This document shows, piece after piece, positions 50,491 through 59,332 of a stretch of 64,000 nucleotides of DNA. The stretch is from Marinobacter litoralis (GTDB lineage: Bacteria; Pseudomonadota; Gammaproteobacteria; Pseudomonadales; Oleiphilaceae). The first letter of the stretch is position 1, and each line of letters opens with the position of its first letter. Under the pieces are notes generated by a model. The model worked only from the letters and a program-made list of their open reading frames with translations. It was not told where the DNA came from and ran no database searches. The stretch covers positions 558,211-622,210 of the forward strand of contig NZ_QMDL01000003.1 in assembly GCF_003336705.1 (NCBI RefSeq), given 5' to 3'. The position numbers and the translations under genes were made by a program.

Positions 50491-51003
50491 ATGGTAAAAC
50501 CCACATCTTCCGGACATCCGCCCCGCTACATTACTCCAGACGGCGAACAGGCGCTGCGAGAAGAGCTTCAGTACCTGTGGAAAATCAAACGCCCCGAAGT
50601 CACCCAAGCCGTGCGCGAAGCTGCCGCTCAAGGCGACCGGTCTGAAAATGCTGAATACATCTACGGTAAGAAGCAATTACGAGAGATTGATCGCCGGGTG
50701 CGTTTTCTCAGCAAACGACTGGACGAGTTGACGGTGGTAGACCGGCTGCCGGAAGACCAGACTCGCGTGTATTTCGGGGCTTGGGTAACAGTCGAGGATG
50801 AAGGCGGCGAGGAACAAACCTATCGTTTGGTGGGCGCGGATGAGTTTGATCTGACCAAGGGCTATTTGAGTATTAATGCACCGCTTGCGAGAGCGCTGAT
50901 TGGAAAATACCTGGATGACGAAGTATCGGTGAAAACACCTGAAGGTTGGAAAAACGTTGTCATTACAGGCATTCGGTATAACTCCAACACGTCCACCGAG
51001 TGA
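50491..51003 (+). CDS. greB: Transcription elongation factor GreB
   Basis: A 170-residue Gre factor that stimulates cleavage of backtracked RNA by RNA polymerase. The N-terminal coiled coil carries YITPDGEQALREELQYLW and the tip region GDRSENAEYIYGKKQLREID with its acidic Asp/Glu. The C-terminal globular domain includes VGADEFDLTKGYLSINAPLA. The residues EYIYGKKQ favour GreB over GreA. The ATG lies 42 nt past the upstream terminator. Confidence 0.95.
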   Translation: MVKPTSSGHPPRYITPDGEQALREELQYLWKIKRPEVTQAVREAAAQGDRSENAEYIYGKKQLREIDRRVRFLSKRLDELTVVDRLPEDQTRVYFGAWVTVEDEGGEEQTYRLVGADEFDLTKGYLSINAPLARALIGKYLDDEVSVKTPEGWKNVVITGIRYNSNTSTE

Positions 51004-51112
51004 GAGATGTCACAAAATCGTCTAATCGGTAAGCGATTTGTCAATTTTGGCGATACACTGATCAAAAATTGTCACTCCAAAGCGAGTGCACGATCTGATC
51101 AGGATGATTGCC

Positions 51113-51586
51113 ATGAATGCCGCTAACTACACCATCGGAAAAACGTCAGGCCACGGCTTCGGGAGAGCGTGCATCGGATTGATGCTAGGGGTTGGACTAT
51201 CATTGCCGACGTATGGTCAGGCGCCAGCCAGTGATACCGATGCCCCGGTGTTTGAATACGAACAGCGCTCAACCATCGATACGATTCCTTTCCGTTCGAT
51301 GGATGAAGAGGTATTGGCGAATACCGTGATCGAAGGCGGTCTAGCAGCGCCCGCAGCGGGCGTGCCGGTGCAGTCGGGCAAAGACGCAGATTTTTACCTT
51401 GATCCCTTGGCAATGCAGCCCCGGGACGAACGTACCGATTTGGGCCGGTCCGAGATTCCTGTGGATATTCGCTTCGCGAATCCAAAAGTCGTGCCGGGGC
51501 AGATTCACAGCAATAACTACGTGATACGCCCGCCTCAGAACCGAACTTACGACGCGCTTAATGTGAACATGACCGAGCGGCCATAA
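51113..51586 (+). CDS. Small secreted/periplasmic protein of unknown function
   Basis: A 157-residue protein with a signal peptide (ACIGLMLGVGLSLPTYGQA, cleavage likely after GQA). The mature part of about 120 residues is acidic and Pro-rich (DTDAPVFEYEQRSTIDTIPF) and lacks cysteines. No family is recognised. Several starts are possible (GTG 51086, ATG 51104, ATG 51113); 51113 has AGGA nine nt upstream. The neighbour downstream is convergent. Confidence 0.6.
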   Translation: MNAANYTIGKTSGHGFGRACIGLMLGVGLSLPTYGQAPASDTDAPVFEYEQRSTIDTIPFRSMDEEVLANTVIEGGLAAPAAGVPVQSGKDADFYLDPLAMQPRDERTDLGRSEIPVDIRFANPKVVPGQIHSNNYVIRPPQNRTYDALNVNMTERP

Positions 51587-51598
51587 CCGCACACTGGC

Positions 51599-51910
51599 TT
51601 ATGCAGCGGCGCTGTCCCGCTGCTCGGTATTGCTCAGTACGTCGTCGTAGAAAAACTCGAGAGCTTGCCTGGCTTGGTTGAGCCGGGCCCGAGACACTCG
51701 CAGATGTTCATTCAGATACGCAAAAAAACGCGCCTGATCGTCGTCCGACAGGGTTCCGGGGTCTTTCAAATCGTGAAACAGTACGAAACGGCTAATCCAG
51801 TGCAGGTAGGTTTGTTCTGCCCGCTGGTTGAGTTCGCGTTTGTGAATAGCAGCTTGAACAAGGTTCACCAAGCCGGGGCGTGACTGCTCCAGCGCTTCAG
51901 TAATATCCAT
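51599..51910 (-). CDS. Orphan integrase-type N-terminal SAM-like domain protein
   Basis: A 103-residue protein that matches only the N-terminal core-binding (SAM-like) domain of tyrosine recombinases of the integron/phage type. It has RAEQTYLHWISRFVLFHDL, then LSDDDQARFFAYLNEHLRVS and a helix ending ALEFFYDDVL. The catalytic domain with Arg-His-Arg-Tyr is absent: the frame ends after a short Ala tail, and no continuation is visible nearby. ATG with GGAAG upstream. It may be a decayed integrase or a domesticated DNA-binding protein. Confidence 0.7.
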   Translation of the reverse strand: MDITEALEQSRPGLVNLVQAAIHKRELNQRAEQTYLHWISRFVLFHDLKDPGTLSDDDQARFFAYLNEHLRVSRARLNQARQALEFFYDDVLSNTEQRDSAAA

Positions 51911-52020
51911 GTGTAAGGTCTTCCGAATGACTTGTTGTTCTTATGGTGCGCGCATCATATGACAAACGTTTGAAAGGCGCAAAGGTGAAGCGGAAGAGGG
52001 GGAGCGTTCGGGAAAGAGGG

Positions 52021-52050
52021 CGCAACCGCTGATCGTGATCAACGGTTGCG
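52021..52050 (-). terminator. Hairpin after the acyl-CoA-binding protein gene
   Basis: CGCAACCG (52021-52028) and CGGTTGCG (52043-52050) form the outer stem, extended inward by TGATC/GATCA. On the minus strand it is followed by CCCTCTTTCC, a poor T-tract. It lies 11 nt past the stop at 52062. Confidence 0.65.
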
Positions 52051-52061
52051 ATTGCAGCGGT

Positions 52062-52322
52062 TTACTTCAACGACTCTAGCTTGTCGATATACTTCTGCAT
52101 GGCTTCTTCGCTGGAAGTGCCTTTCAGTTTGTCCCACGCGTCGTACTTGGCGCGGCCAACGAAATCCATCATGCCGGGGCGCTTGCCAGAAACATCACCT
52201 TCGGTGGCTTGCTTGTACAAGGCATAGAATTCCAGCTTAAGTTCGTTGGACGGTTGGAAATCGCCGTCGGCAGTCTGGATGTAATTTACTGACTCTTCAA
52301 ACTTGGCTTTCAGGTCACTCAT
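52062..52322 (-). CDS. Acyl-CoA-binding protein
   Basis: An 86-residue four-helix ACBP that binds medium- and long-chain acyl-CoA esters in the cytosol. Diagnostic residues are in ELKLEFYALYKQATEGDV, GMMDFVGRAKYDAWDKLKG and the C-terminal AMQKYIDKLESL. Bacterial ACBPs are uncommon but known in marine gammaproteobacteria with active lipid metabolism, which fits the lipid enzymes at the start of the window. It has its own terminator downstream. Confidence 0.95.
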   Translation of the reverse strand: MSDLKAKFEESVNYIQTADGDFQPSNELKLEFYALYKQATEGDVSGKRPGMMDFVGRAKYDAWDKLKGTSSEEAMQKYIDKLESLK

Positions 52323-52527
52323 TGTTGTGGTCCTTGGTGTGAATAGTTGCTTCCTATAAGGATTGTGGAAGTATAGCTTTGGGCGCCATGCCCGTCATTG
52401 ACTAAAAGAGCTTTCTATTTGGCATTACGGCAATCTGGCAAAAGTTTGCCCGAGTACTCATTTTGAGCCAATTATGGCCGATGGCTTATTGAGCTAGCCC
52501 GAACACAGGTGTAGAGTCTCGCCTGTT

Positions 52528-52546
52528 GTTTGCCAGGATGGCAGAC
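52528..52546. promoter_or_regulatory. Dyad in the tssB leader, possible operator
   Basis: TGCCA and TGGCA flank a 3-nt centre (52531-52543), with GT and AC one base further out, about 50 bp before the tssB start. It could be an operator for the T6SS operon. No known consensus was matched and no sigma54 site with correct spacing was found in the 271-bp gap. Confidence 0.3.
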
Positions 52547-52593
52547 ACAAAGGAATGAATTACGCTGCAAATGAATTGCACAGGGAGCACGTC

Positions 52594-53091
52594 ATGTCTG
52601 GTAAAGATGGTTCTGTCGCGCCTAAAGAGCGCATTAATATCAAGTATGTCCCCGCCACCGGCGATCAGCAGGCTGAAACCGAGCTGCCGCTAAAGATGTT
52701 TGTGGTTGGCGATTTCAAGGGCCATGCTGAAGAAACCCCCATTGAAGACCGCAAAGCCATTTCTGTGGATAAAAACAACTTCCGGTCTGTCATGAAGGAA
52801 GCTGGCCTTACCTTATCTACCTCTGTATCCAACAAGCTCGAAGACGGTGCTGATGACCTGCCGGTCAATCTCAAGATCGAAAGTCTGGAAGACTTTTCGC
52901 CTGACAGCATTGCCCGCCAGGTTCCTGAGCTGAAAAAGCTGATTGAACTGCGTGAAGCGCTTGTTGCCCTCAAAGGCCCGCTCGGCAATGTGCCGTCATT
53001 CCGCTCTAAGCTTCAAGCGCTGCTGGATGACGAAAGTGCACGGGAATCGCTGCTGGCGGAGCTGGAACTGGCGACCGAAAACGGCGAATAA
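52594..53091 (+). CDS. tssB: T6SS contractile sheath small subunit TssB
   Basis: A 165-residue VipA-family protein that pairs with TssC to build the contractile sheath around the Hcp tube. Typical segments are VAPKERINIKYVPATGD, ELPLKMFVVGDFKG and the C-terminal helix LRHEALVALKGPLGN-like stretch (REALVALKGPLGNVPSFRSK). The ATG at 52594 has AGGGAG six nt upstream; an upstream ATG in frame at 52555 is not used. It is the first gene of the T6SS operon, 63 nt before tssC. Confidence 0.95.
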   Translation: MSGKDGSVAPKERINIKYVPATGDQQAETELPLKMFVVGDFKGHAEETPIEDRKAISVDKNNFRSVMKEAGLTLSTSVSNKLEDGADDLPVNLKIESLEDFSPDSIARQVPELKKLIELREALVALKGPLGNVPSFRSKLQALLDDESARESLLAELELATENGE

Positions 53092-53154
53092 GCGCGTTTC
53101 CGAAACCGGTTACACCCAACACCAATTATCAATAACGTACTGAAGGGATGTGGT

Positions 53155-54636
53155 ATGTCTGATACTGCTGTGCAGCAATCTGCTGCCTCCGAAACCGTTG
53201 CAGAGGGCTCTCTGCTTGACCAGGTTATGGCCAACAGCCGCATGGCGCCGGCTGACGAAGGTTACGATGTCGCTCGCAAGGGTGTCGCTACATTTATTGC
53301 CAACCTGCTAAAAAGCGACGAAAAAGGCCAACCGGTCAACAAGGCTCTGGTAGACCAGATGGTGGTAGAGCTGGACCGCAAGATCAGCGCGCAGATGGAT
53401 GAAGTTCTGCACGCCCCCAAGTTGCAGGAGCTGGAATCGTCCTGGCGCGGCCTGAAATTGATGATCGACCGCACCGAATTCCGCGAGAACATCAAAGTAG
53501 ATATCCTGCACGCCACCAAGCAGGAGCTGCTGGAAGACTTCGAATTTGCTCCAGACGTGACCCAGACCGGCTTTTACCAGCACGTATACTCGGCCGAATA
53601 CGGCCAGTTTGGTGGTGAACCTGTTGGTGCGATCGTGGGTAACTATGCCTTCAGCCCTTCTACGCCCGATATGAAGCTGCTGCAGTATGTGTCGTCCGTA
53701 GGCGCTATGGCTCACGCACCGTTCCTGTCTTCGGTTGCACCGTCTTTCTTTGGCGTGGACAGCTACCAGGAACTGCCTGCCATCAAGGAACTGAGCGCTG
53801 TATTCGAAGGCCCGAAATACGCCAAGTGGCGCTCCCTGCGTGAATCCGAAGACGCTCGCTACCTCGGCCTGACCGCGCCGCGCTTCCTGTTGCGTACACC
53901 CTATGACCCGACTGAAAACCCGGTGCGTAGCTTCAACTACAAAGAAAACGTATCCGGCGATCACGAGCACTACCTGTGGGGCAATACTGCCTACCTGTTG
54001 GGCACCCGTTTGACCGACAGCTTCGCCAAATACCGCTGGTGCCCGAACATCATCGGCCCGCAAAGCGGCGGTGCTGTGGACGATTTGCCGGTACACACCT
54101 TCGAGTCGTTCGGCCAGCTGGAAGCGAAGATTCCGACTGAAGTGTTGATCACCGACCGTCGTGAATACGAACTGGCTGAAGAAGGTTTCATCGCCCTGAC
54201 CATGCGTAAGGGCAGCGACAATGCCGCCTTCTTCTCTGCCAACTCAGTGCAGAAGCCCAAGCAGTTCCCGAACACCAAGGAAGGCAAAGAAGCGGAAACC
54301 AACTACAAGTTGGGTACCCAGCTGCCTTACATGATGATCGTGAACCGACTGGCTCACTACATCAAAGTGCTGCAGCGTGAACAGATCGGCTCCTGGAAAG
54401 AACGTCAGGATCTGGAGCGTGAGCTGAACACCTGGATTCGTCAGTACGTTGCCGATCAGGAAAACCCGCCGGCGGAAGTTCGCAGCCGTCGCCCACTGCG
54501 CGCCGCGCAGGTTGTGGTGTCGGATGTTGAAGGCGACCCGGGCTGGTACCAGATCTCGCTGGCGGTGCGCCCGCACTTTAAGTACATGGGCGCGAACTTC
54601 GAGCTCTCGCTGGTTGGTCGACTGGACAAGGATTAA
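53155..54636 (+). CDS. tssC: T6SS contractile sheath large subunit TssC
   Basis: A 493-residue VipB-family protein. The N-terminal helix pair includes LVDQMVVELDRKISAQMDEV and LQELESSWRGLKLMIDRTEF. The core has GAIVGNYAFSPSTPDMKLL and APFLSSVAPSFFG, then NWRRLRE-type and ERQDLERELNTWIRQYV segments. It forms the sheath with TssB, and its N-terminal helix is the ClpV recognition element. Length is normal. The ATG follows a GGGATGTG leader; tssE begins 3 nt after its stop. Confidence 0.97.
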   Translation: MSDTAVQQSAASETVAEGSLLDQVMANSRMAPADEGYDVARKGVATFIANLLKSDEKGQPVNKALVDQMVVELDRKISAQMDEVLHAPKLQELESSWRGLKLMIDRTEFRENIKVDILHATKQELLEDFEFAPDVTQTGFYQHVYSAEYGQFGGEPVGAIVGNYAFSPSTPDMKLLQYVSSVGAMAHAPFLSSVAPSFFGVDSYQELPAIKELSAVFEGPKYAKWRSLRESEDARYLGLTAPRFLLRTPYDPTENPVRSFNYKENVSGDHEHYLWGNTAYLLGTRLTDSFAKYRWCPNIIGPQSGGAVDDLPVHTFESFGQLEAKIPTEVLITDRREYELAEEGFIALTMRKGSDNAAFFSANSVQKPKQFPNTKEGKEAETNYKLGTQLPYMMIVNRLAHYIKVLQREQIGSWKERQDLERELNTWIRQYVADQENPPAEVRSRRPLRAAQVVVSDVEGDPGWYQISLAVRPHFKYMGANFELSLVGRLDKD

Positions 54637-54639
54637 TCC

Positions 54640-55077
54640 GTGTTCGGCGACACAGCCACTGACGGTGTTCGCAACACCGGCAGCCTGTTTGAACGGCTAG
54701 AGCAGGCTGCCGCCCCCGCAGGGCAAGGCATGGGCGAAGTGACCCATGTGGTTGAATCTATTAAGCGCCATTTGGTGCGTTTGCTGAACGCTCATCCGGG
54801 CAACAGTGCAAGCGTTCCGGACCTGGGCTTGCTGGATTTCAACGACGCTACTTTGGGTACTCACGACCTGAGTATCCAGATTCGCGGGGCGATCCGTCAG
54901 TGTATCGAGAAGTTTGAGCCCAGAGTGAAACGGGTGGATGTGGTGGCGTTGCCGCCGGGCCCGAACCCGTTGCAGTTGAAGTTTCAGGTCACGGTATATC
55001 TGAGTGTCACGGGAAGTGATGACAGAACCACGATCGACCTGGTCCTAGATGAAAAGCGGTACTACCGGATAGCATAA
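54640..55077 (+). CDS. tssE: T6SS baseplate protein TssE (gp25-like)
   Basis: A 145-residue lysozyme-like gp25 baseplate component. Characteristic pieces are SLFERLEQA, VESIKRHLVRLLNAHPGNSA, PDLGLLDFND, IRGAIRQCIEKFEPRVKRV and a C-terminal strand RTTIDLVLDEKRYY. GTG start with AAGGA seven nt upstream, 3 nt past the tssC stop. The next gene, tssF, starts 162 nt later, with a large palindrome in between. Confidence 0.93.
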   Translation: MFGDTATDGVRNTGSLFERLEQAAAPAGQGMGEVTHVVESIKRHLVRLLNAHPGNSASVPDLGLLDFNDATLGTHDLSIQIRGAIRQCIEKFEPRVKRVDVVALPPGPNPLQLKFQVTVYLSVTGSDDRTTIDLVLDEKRYYRIA

Positions 55078-55107
55078 ATCCGAGTGGTTAAAGGCAAGGA
55101 TGAGAGT

Positions 55108-55212
55108 GGTTGCTAGGGGTGCTGTCCAAAAGTGTGCGTAGCCATGGATGGCGAAGCTCAAGCGTCCCATGGATGGGCTTGAAGCGTCTTTTGGACAGCA
55201 CCCCTAGCAACC
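55108..55212. repeat. Palindromic repeat element, copy 2, inside the T6SS operon
   Basis: The arms at 55108-55132 and 55188-55212 are a perfect 25-bp inverted repeat (inner arm end GTCCAAAAG). They enclose 55 bp with CCATGGATGG twice. Read on the minus strand, its core matches that of the copy at 45814-45920 (CGCCATCCATGGCTACGCAC against ...CTGCGCAC). The outer arm sequence differs between copies but remains complementary within each. It fills most of the gap between tssE and tssF. If transcribed, it would form a very stable hairpin. Confidence 0.9.
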
Positions 55213-55239
55213 GCTCGGAGCCAGACTGGTGCAGTATTT

Positions 55240-57012
55240 ATGAAGTTGAATCGGTTCTACAGGGATGAGTTGAGCTTTTTGCGGCTGCAAGGCAGGGAAT
55301 TTGCCGATGCACACCCGCAGCTCACCCGATTTTTATCCGAACAAAGCACCGACCCAGACGTAGAACGCCTTCTGGAAGGTTTTGCCTTCCTGACCGGCAA
55401 ACTACGCGAAAAAGTGGAAGACGAATTCCCGGAGCTGACGCACTCACTGCTCAACATGCTCTGGCCTAATTACCTGCGGCCCGTGCCCAGCTGCACCATC
55501 ATGCGCTTCGACCCCCAACTGCACGCCATCAGCGAACGCCAGCGGGTAGAGCGCCATACCGAAATCAAAAGCCGGCCCGTGGGTGAAAGCACCCGCCAAA
55601 CCCAGTGCCGGTTCCGCACCTGCCGGGCTGTGGATATCTTTCCCGTCAGCGTAGCAGAAGCCCACGCCGAGCATTCCCGAGAAGTGTCCTCGGTATCGGT
55701 GGATCTGGCCCTGCACACCGACCAGCCACTGAATCAACTGGGCATGGACAGCCTGCGCTTCTATCTGGGCGGCGACAACCACACCGCAGAAACCCTGTAC
55801 TTGTGGCTAAACCACTATCTCAGCCGTATGGAGCTAGTCTTGGGCGACAGCGTATACAGCCTGCCCACATCGTTACTCAAACCGGTCGGCTTTGCGGCAG
55901 ACGAAGCCATGCTGCCGTATCCGAAAAATGCTTACTCCGGCTACCGGATTATTCAGGAGTACCTGAGCTTCCCCGAGGCGTTTCGGTTTATCGATGTCAC
56001 CGGATTGAAGCAGCGCCTACCCGGAGTTCAGGCCGACGAGATCAGCCTGCGCTTCCACTTTAGCCGTATCTTGCCGCCGGACACCCGAGTCACCCGGGAT
56101 TCCCTGCAGCTGTATTGCACGCCAGCGGTGAATTTGTTCAGCCACGAAGGCGAACCGGTGGATTTGAACGGTCGTGAAACCGAGTACCGGATTTCGCCGT
56201 CCAGCCGCTGCCCCGAGCACTACGAAGTGTTCAGCATCGAGCAGGTTGAAGGTTGGTTAGAAGGCCGCTCAGGGCGCGGCGAGCCCCGTTTATACACGGC
56301 ATTTGAGAGTTTTCAGCACGAAGTGGAGCGGGACCGTGGCCGCACCGCGTTGTATTACCGCGTGCGCACCCGCGAAAGCGTTCGGGGCGATGGCTTTGAT
56401 CACTACATCTCCTTCGTGCGCGCCGACGAATCCGATTGCCTGAATCGCCAGGAAGCGGTTTCGTTAACGCTTACCTGCACCAACCGGCAACTGCCGCAAC
56501 AGCTGGCGGTGGGTGAGATCTGCATGGCCACAGAAACCACACCGGCCTTCGCTTCGTTCAGCAACATTACCCGACCCACCGCCACTCTGCGACCCACGTT
56601 GGATGGGAGCTTGTTATGGACGCTGATTTCCAACCTGTCCCTGAACTACCTGTCGATGCTCGATGTGGATGCCTTGCGCACCGTGCTTCGGGTATACGAC
56701 TTTCGGGCACTGGTAGATCGCCAGGCCGAGCGGGTGTCCCAGAAACGGCTGGCGGGCATCAGCGAGATTAACACGCAACCGGTTGACCGGATGGTGCGTG
56801 GTTTGCCGGTGCGGGGCATCCGGTCAGTGCTAAAACTCGACCAACAGAATTTCGCCAGTGAAGGCGATTTGTACCTGTTTGGCACGGTGTTGAGCCAGTT
56901 CTTTGCGCTCTACGCCAGCATTAACGCCTTTCATCAGTTGGAAGTGGTGAATACAGAGAATCAGGAACGGTACACATGGACGTTACAGCAAGGTCAGCAG
57001 CCGCTGATGTAG
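55240..57012 (+). CDS. tssF: T6SS baseplate protein TssF
   Basis: A 590-residue wedge subunit of the T6SS baseplate. The N-terminus MKLNRFYRDELSFLRLQGRE and the following FADAHPQLTRFLSE, DPDVERLLEGFAFLTGKLRE, then FPELTHSLLNMLWPNYLRP are family hallmarks. It forms TssF2G1 wedges with TssG around TssK trimers. The ATG is 27 nt past the palindrome and has a weak ribosome-binding site, so coupling to tssE through the palindrome is unlikely. It overlaps tssG by 37 nt. Confidence 0.96.
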   Translation: MKLNRFYRDELSFLRLQGREFADAHPQLTRFLSEQSTDPDVERLLEGFAFLTGKLREKVEDEFPELTHSLLNMLWPNYLRPVPSCTIMRFDPQLHAISERQRVERHTEIKSRPVGESTRQTQCRFRTCRAVDIFPVSVAEAHAEHSREVSSVSVDLALHTDQPLNQLGMDSLRFYLGGDNHTAETLYLWLNHYLSRMELVLGDSVYSLPTSLLKPVGFAADEAMLPYPKNAYSGYRIIQEYLSFPEAFRFIDVTGLKQRLPGVQADEISLRFHFSRILPPDTRVTRDSLQLYCTPAVNLFSHEGEPVDLNGRETEYRISPSSRCPEHYEVFSIEQVEGWLEGRSGRGEPRLYTAFESFQHEVERDRGRTALYYRVRTRESVRGDGFDHYISFVRADESDCLNRQEAVSLTLTCTNRQLPQQLAVGEICMATETTPAFASFSNITRPTATLRPTLDGSLLWTLISNLSLNYLSMLDVDALRTVLRVYDFRALVDRQAERVSQKRLAGISEINTQPVDRMVRGLPVRGIRSVLKLDQQNFASEGDLYLFGTVLSQFFALYASINAFHQLEVVNTENQERYTWTLQQGQQPLM

Positions 57013-57992
57013 CCGGGCTGGAACCCGTTCTCGGAAACGCGCGGCGCTACAGTTTTTTCCAGCTGGTGGATTTGATTCACCGGCACCATGGCGACGATCT
57101 GGAACGCTCCGGCTCGGGTGATTCAGTGCAAGAGCGCATCCGTTTTTCAGCCTCAGCCGGGCTGGGGTTTCCGGGCAGTGATGTGGTGTCGGCGTTATCG
57201 CCGGAGCACGAGCATGCGCCCTACCAGATGGAAGTGAGCTTTCTTGGGTTACACGGCTCCCAGTCGCCATTACCAGGCTACTACCTGGAGGATCTGGCGT
57301 GGGAAGCGGGCCAGAATTTAGGCGTGCGCCGGCACTTTCTGGACTTTTTTAACCACCGCTTGGTAACCCTGTTTCATCGGGCCTGGCGCAAATACCGCTA
57401 CTACATTCGATTTCAGCCGGGTGCCAGTGACGGGTTTTCGGAACTGGTGTTTTCCCTGACGGGGCTGGGTGATCGCCGCCTCCGGGAGGCCACGCCGGTG
57501 AACTGGTCGAAAATGCTGGCCTATGCCGGTTTGATGGCGGGGCGTAGTCGGTCTCCGGAAGTCGTCAGTGGGATCGTTGCGCACTGCTTTGATCTGGACG
57601 ACGTCAGTATTGAACAGTGGGTGCTACGAAAAGTGGCGATCGCAGAGGACCAGCAAACCCGTTTAGGGCAAGCGAATGCAAGCCTCGGCCATGACACGCT
57701 GATGGGGTCGAGTATTCGGGACCGCAGCGGCAAATTCACACTTCGGTTGCGCAACCTGAGCCGACAGCGCTTTGCCGATTTCCTGCCCAACGGTGCTGAG
57801 CACGAACGGCTGGTTAAGCTGGTGGAGTTCGCCACACGGGAGCAACTGGCCTATGACCTGGAGCTGGAAATGCGACCGAAAGACATACGGCCCATGCAGA
57901 TGGGCGAAGAGCTGCGTTTGGGCTGGAATTCTTTCGTAACACCAGAGCGGGCGAGCAAGCGCCCCGCTGTGCGAATCCAGATCCGGCGTTAA
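56976..57992 (+). CDS. tssG: T6SS baseplate protein TssG
   Basis: A 338-residue baseplate wedge protein. Visible motifs are ARRYSFFQLVDLIHRHHGDD, VQERIRFSASAGLGFPGSDV, YQMEVSFLGLHGSQSPLPGY, FLDFFNHRLVTLFHRAWRKY and the C-terminal RPMQMGEELRLGWNSF. The ATG lies inside tssF with CAGGAA upstream, so translation is coupled. Length is normal. Confidence 0.95.
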   Translation: MDVTARSAAADVAGLEPVLGNARRYSFFQLVDLIHRHHGDDLERSGSGDSVQERIRFSASAGLGFPGSDVVSALSPEHEHAPYQMEVSFLGLHGSQSPLPGYYLEDLAWEAGQNLGVRRHFLDFFNHRLVTLFHRAWRKYRYYIRFQPGASDGFSELVFSLTGLGDRRLREATPVNWSKMLAYAGLMAGRSRSPEVVSGIVAHCFDLDDVSIEQWVLRKVAIAEDQQTRLGQANASLGHDTLMGSSIRDRSGKFTLRLRNLSRQRFADFLPNGAEHERLVKLVEFATREQLAYDLELEMRPKDIRPMQMGEELRLGWNSFVTPERASKRPAVRIQIRR

Positions 57993-58009
57993 GGCAAGGA
58001 GCCAGAAGA

Positions 58010-59332
58010 GTGACCACGCAAACAGCAGAATTAACCTTGGTGATCACCAACCCCACGGAAGCGGGAGGTGGCGCCAGCATCGAGCACCGTTTCAGTGCAA
58101 CAGGCGGCTCGATTGGCACGGCCGCCAACGATACCTGGCGTTTATCGCCTCACCGTACCGGTGCGGTAGCGGGGCATGCCGAGGTGCGTTTTCTGGATGG
58201 CGGTTTCTGCCTGATCGATCGCAGCGGCAGAACCTATATCAATAGCAGCACCCAGCCCGTAGGTCGTGGACGGCGAGCGCGCCTGAACCATGGCGATACC
58301 GTCAGCATTGGCCGGTATCAAATCCGGGCGGAGTTGCAGGGCGGCTCTGCAGGGCAAAGCGAGTTGAACGAGCCCAACGCCGAAGATCATCGGTTGGTGA
58401 ATGTGGATGAAGGCGACTTGCTGCGATCTAGTCAGCGCCAGACGTTGCCGGAAGGCCGCGAGCCTTTGGCGGGGCTGAAAAACCCGGCCGACGCGCCTCA
58501 AAGTAACGACCCACTGGCCCCTTGGCAGAAGCCAGAGGCATCGGATGAGCAATCAACGCCAGAACTGCTGGCCAGCGAGGAACGCTGGTTTGCCGGTTCT
58601 ACTGATGTGGATGAGGAATATCGGGAAAACCGGGATGTGGCGATGGGGCTACCGGTGAACCGCACGGCCCGCAATCAGAGTGATCAGGAAAAGGAGCGAC
58701 AGGGAATGTCAGACACCAGAGCACCCATCCGGGATGCCAGCCGTCAGCACATCAGTGGGGCGCCCTTATTGCGAGGGTTGCAGGCGGACATTGAATTTAC
58801 CGACAGCGAAGACATGCAGCTGTTTCTGGAAGAGGCCGGGCAAACCCTGAAAGCCGTGGTGGATGGCTTACTTACGCTGCACCAGAGCGAAGATACCCGG
58901 CATCAGGCGCTGCGTACCCGCTTGCAGCCCCTTGAAGACAACCCGCTGCGACTGGGAAACGATTACCACGGCACCATTCAAACCCTGTTTGCCGCCGAAC
59001 GTAGCCCGGTTCACCTATCTGCGCCTGCTGCGGTGAGAGAAAGCCTCGACAGCTTGAACCACCACCAGCGGGCCACGCAGGAAGCCATTCGCGAAGCCTT
59101 GGACGCGATTCTGCATGCCTTCTCGCCGGAGGCCTTGCTGAGAAGGTTCCACGGATACCGCCGTGGGCTCAAGGACAACGAAGACGAGGGCCGTTGGGCC
59201 TGGGACATGTATCAACATTACTACCAAGAACTTAGATCCAGTCGTCAGCAGGGTTTTGAGCGCCTTTTCCAAGAGGTATTCGACCAGGCTTACGACCAAC
59301 ACTTGCGCCAATTACAGAGGGAGAATGGCTAG
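58010..59332 (+). CDS. tagH: T6SS-associated FHA-domain protein TagH
   Basis: A 440-residue protein with an N-terminal FHA phosphothreonine-binding domain (about 1-105; GGSIGTAANDTWRLS and HAEVRFLDGGFCLIDRSGRT). A low-complexity acidic linker follows (about 110-235), then a C-terminal type VI FHA-associated domain (about 250-440; LLRRFHGYRRGLKDNEDEGR). In other systems TagH/Fha is part of a post-translational threonine phosphorylation switch with PpkA and PppA; neither is in the window. GTG start with AAGGAG upstream. It shares one base with the tssJ start. Confidence 0.9.
   Translation: MTTQTAELTLVITNPTEAGGGASIEHRFSATGGSIGTAANDTWRLSPHRTGAVAGHAEVRFLDGGFCLIDRSGRTYINSSTQPVGRGRRARLNHGDTVSIGRYQIRAELQGGSAGQSELNEPNAEDHRLVNVDEGDLLRSSQRQTLPEGREPLAGLKNPADAPQSNDPLAPWQKPEASDEQSTPELLASEERWFAGSTDVDEEYRENRDVAMGLPVNRTARNQSDQEKERQGMSDTRAPIRDASRQHISGAPLLRGLQADIEFTDSEDMQLFLEEAGQTLKAVVDGLLTLHQSEDTRHQALRTRLQPLEDNPLRLGNDYHGTIQTLFAAERSPVHLSAPAAVRESLDSLNHHQRATQEAIREALDAILHAFSPEALLRRFHGYRRGLKDNEDEGRWAWDMYQHYYQELRSSRQQGFERLFQEVFDQAYDQHLRQLQRENG

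Noticed and set aside
52436..52456. Sigma54-like promoter (TGGC...TTGC) upstream of tssB
   Set aside because: The GG and GC elements are 9 rather than 10 bases apart, and the rest matches poorly. Sigma54 promoters do not tolerate that spacing change.
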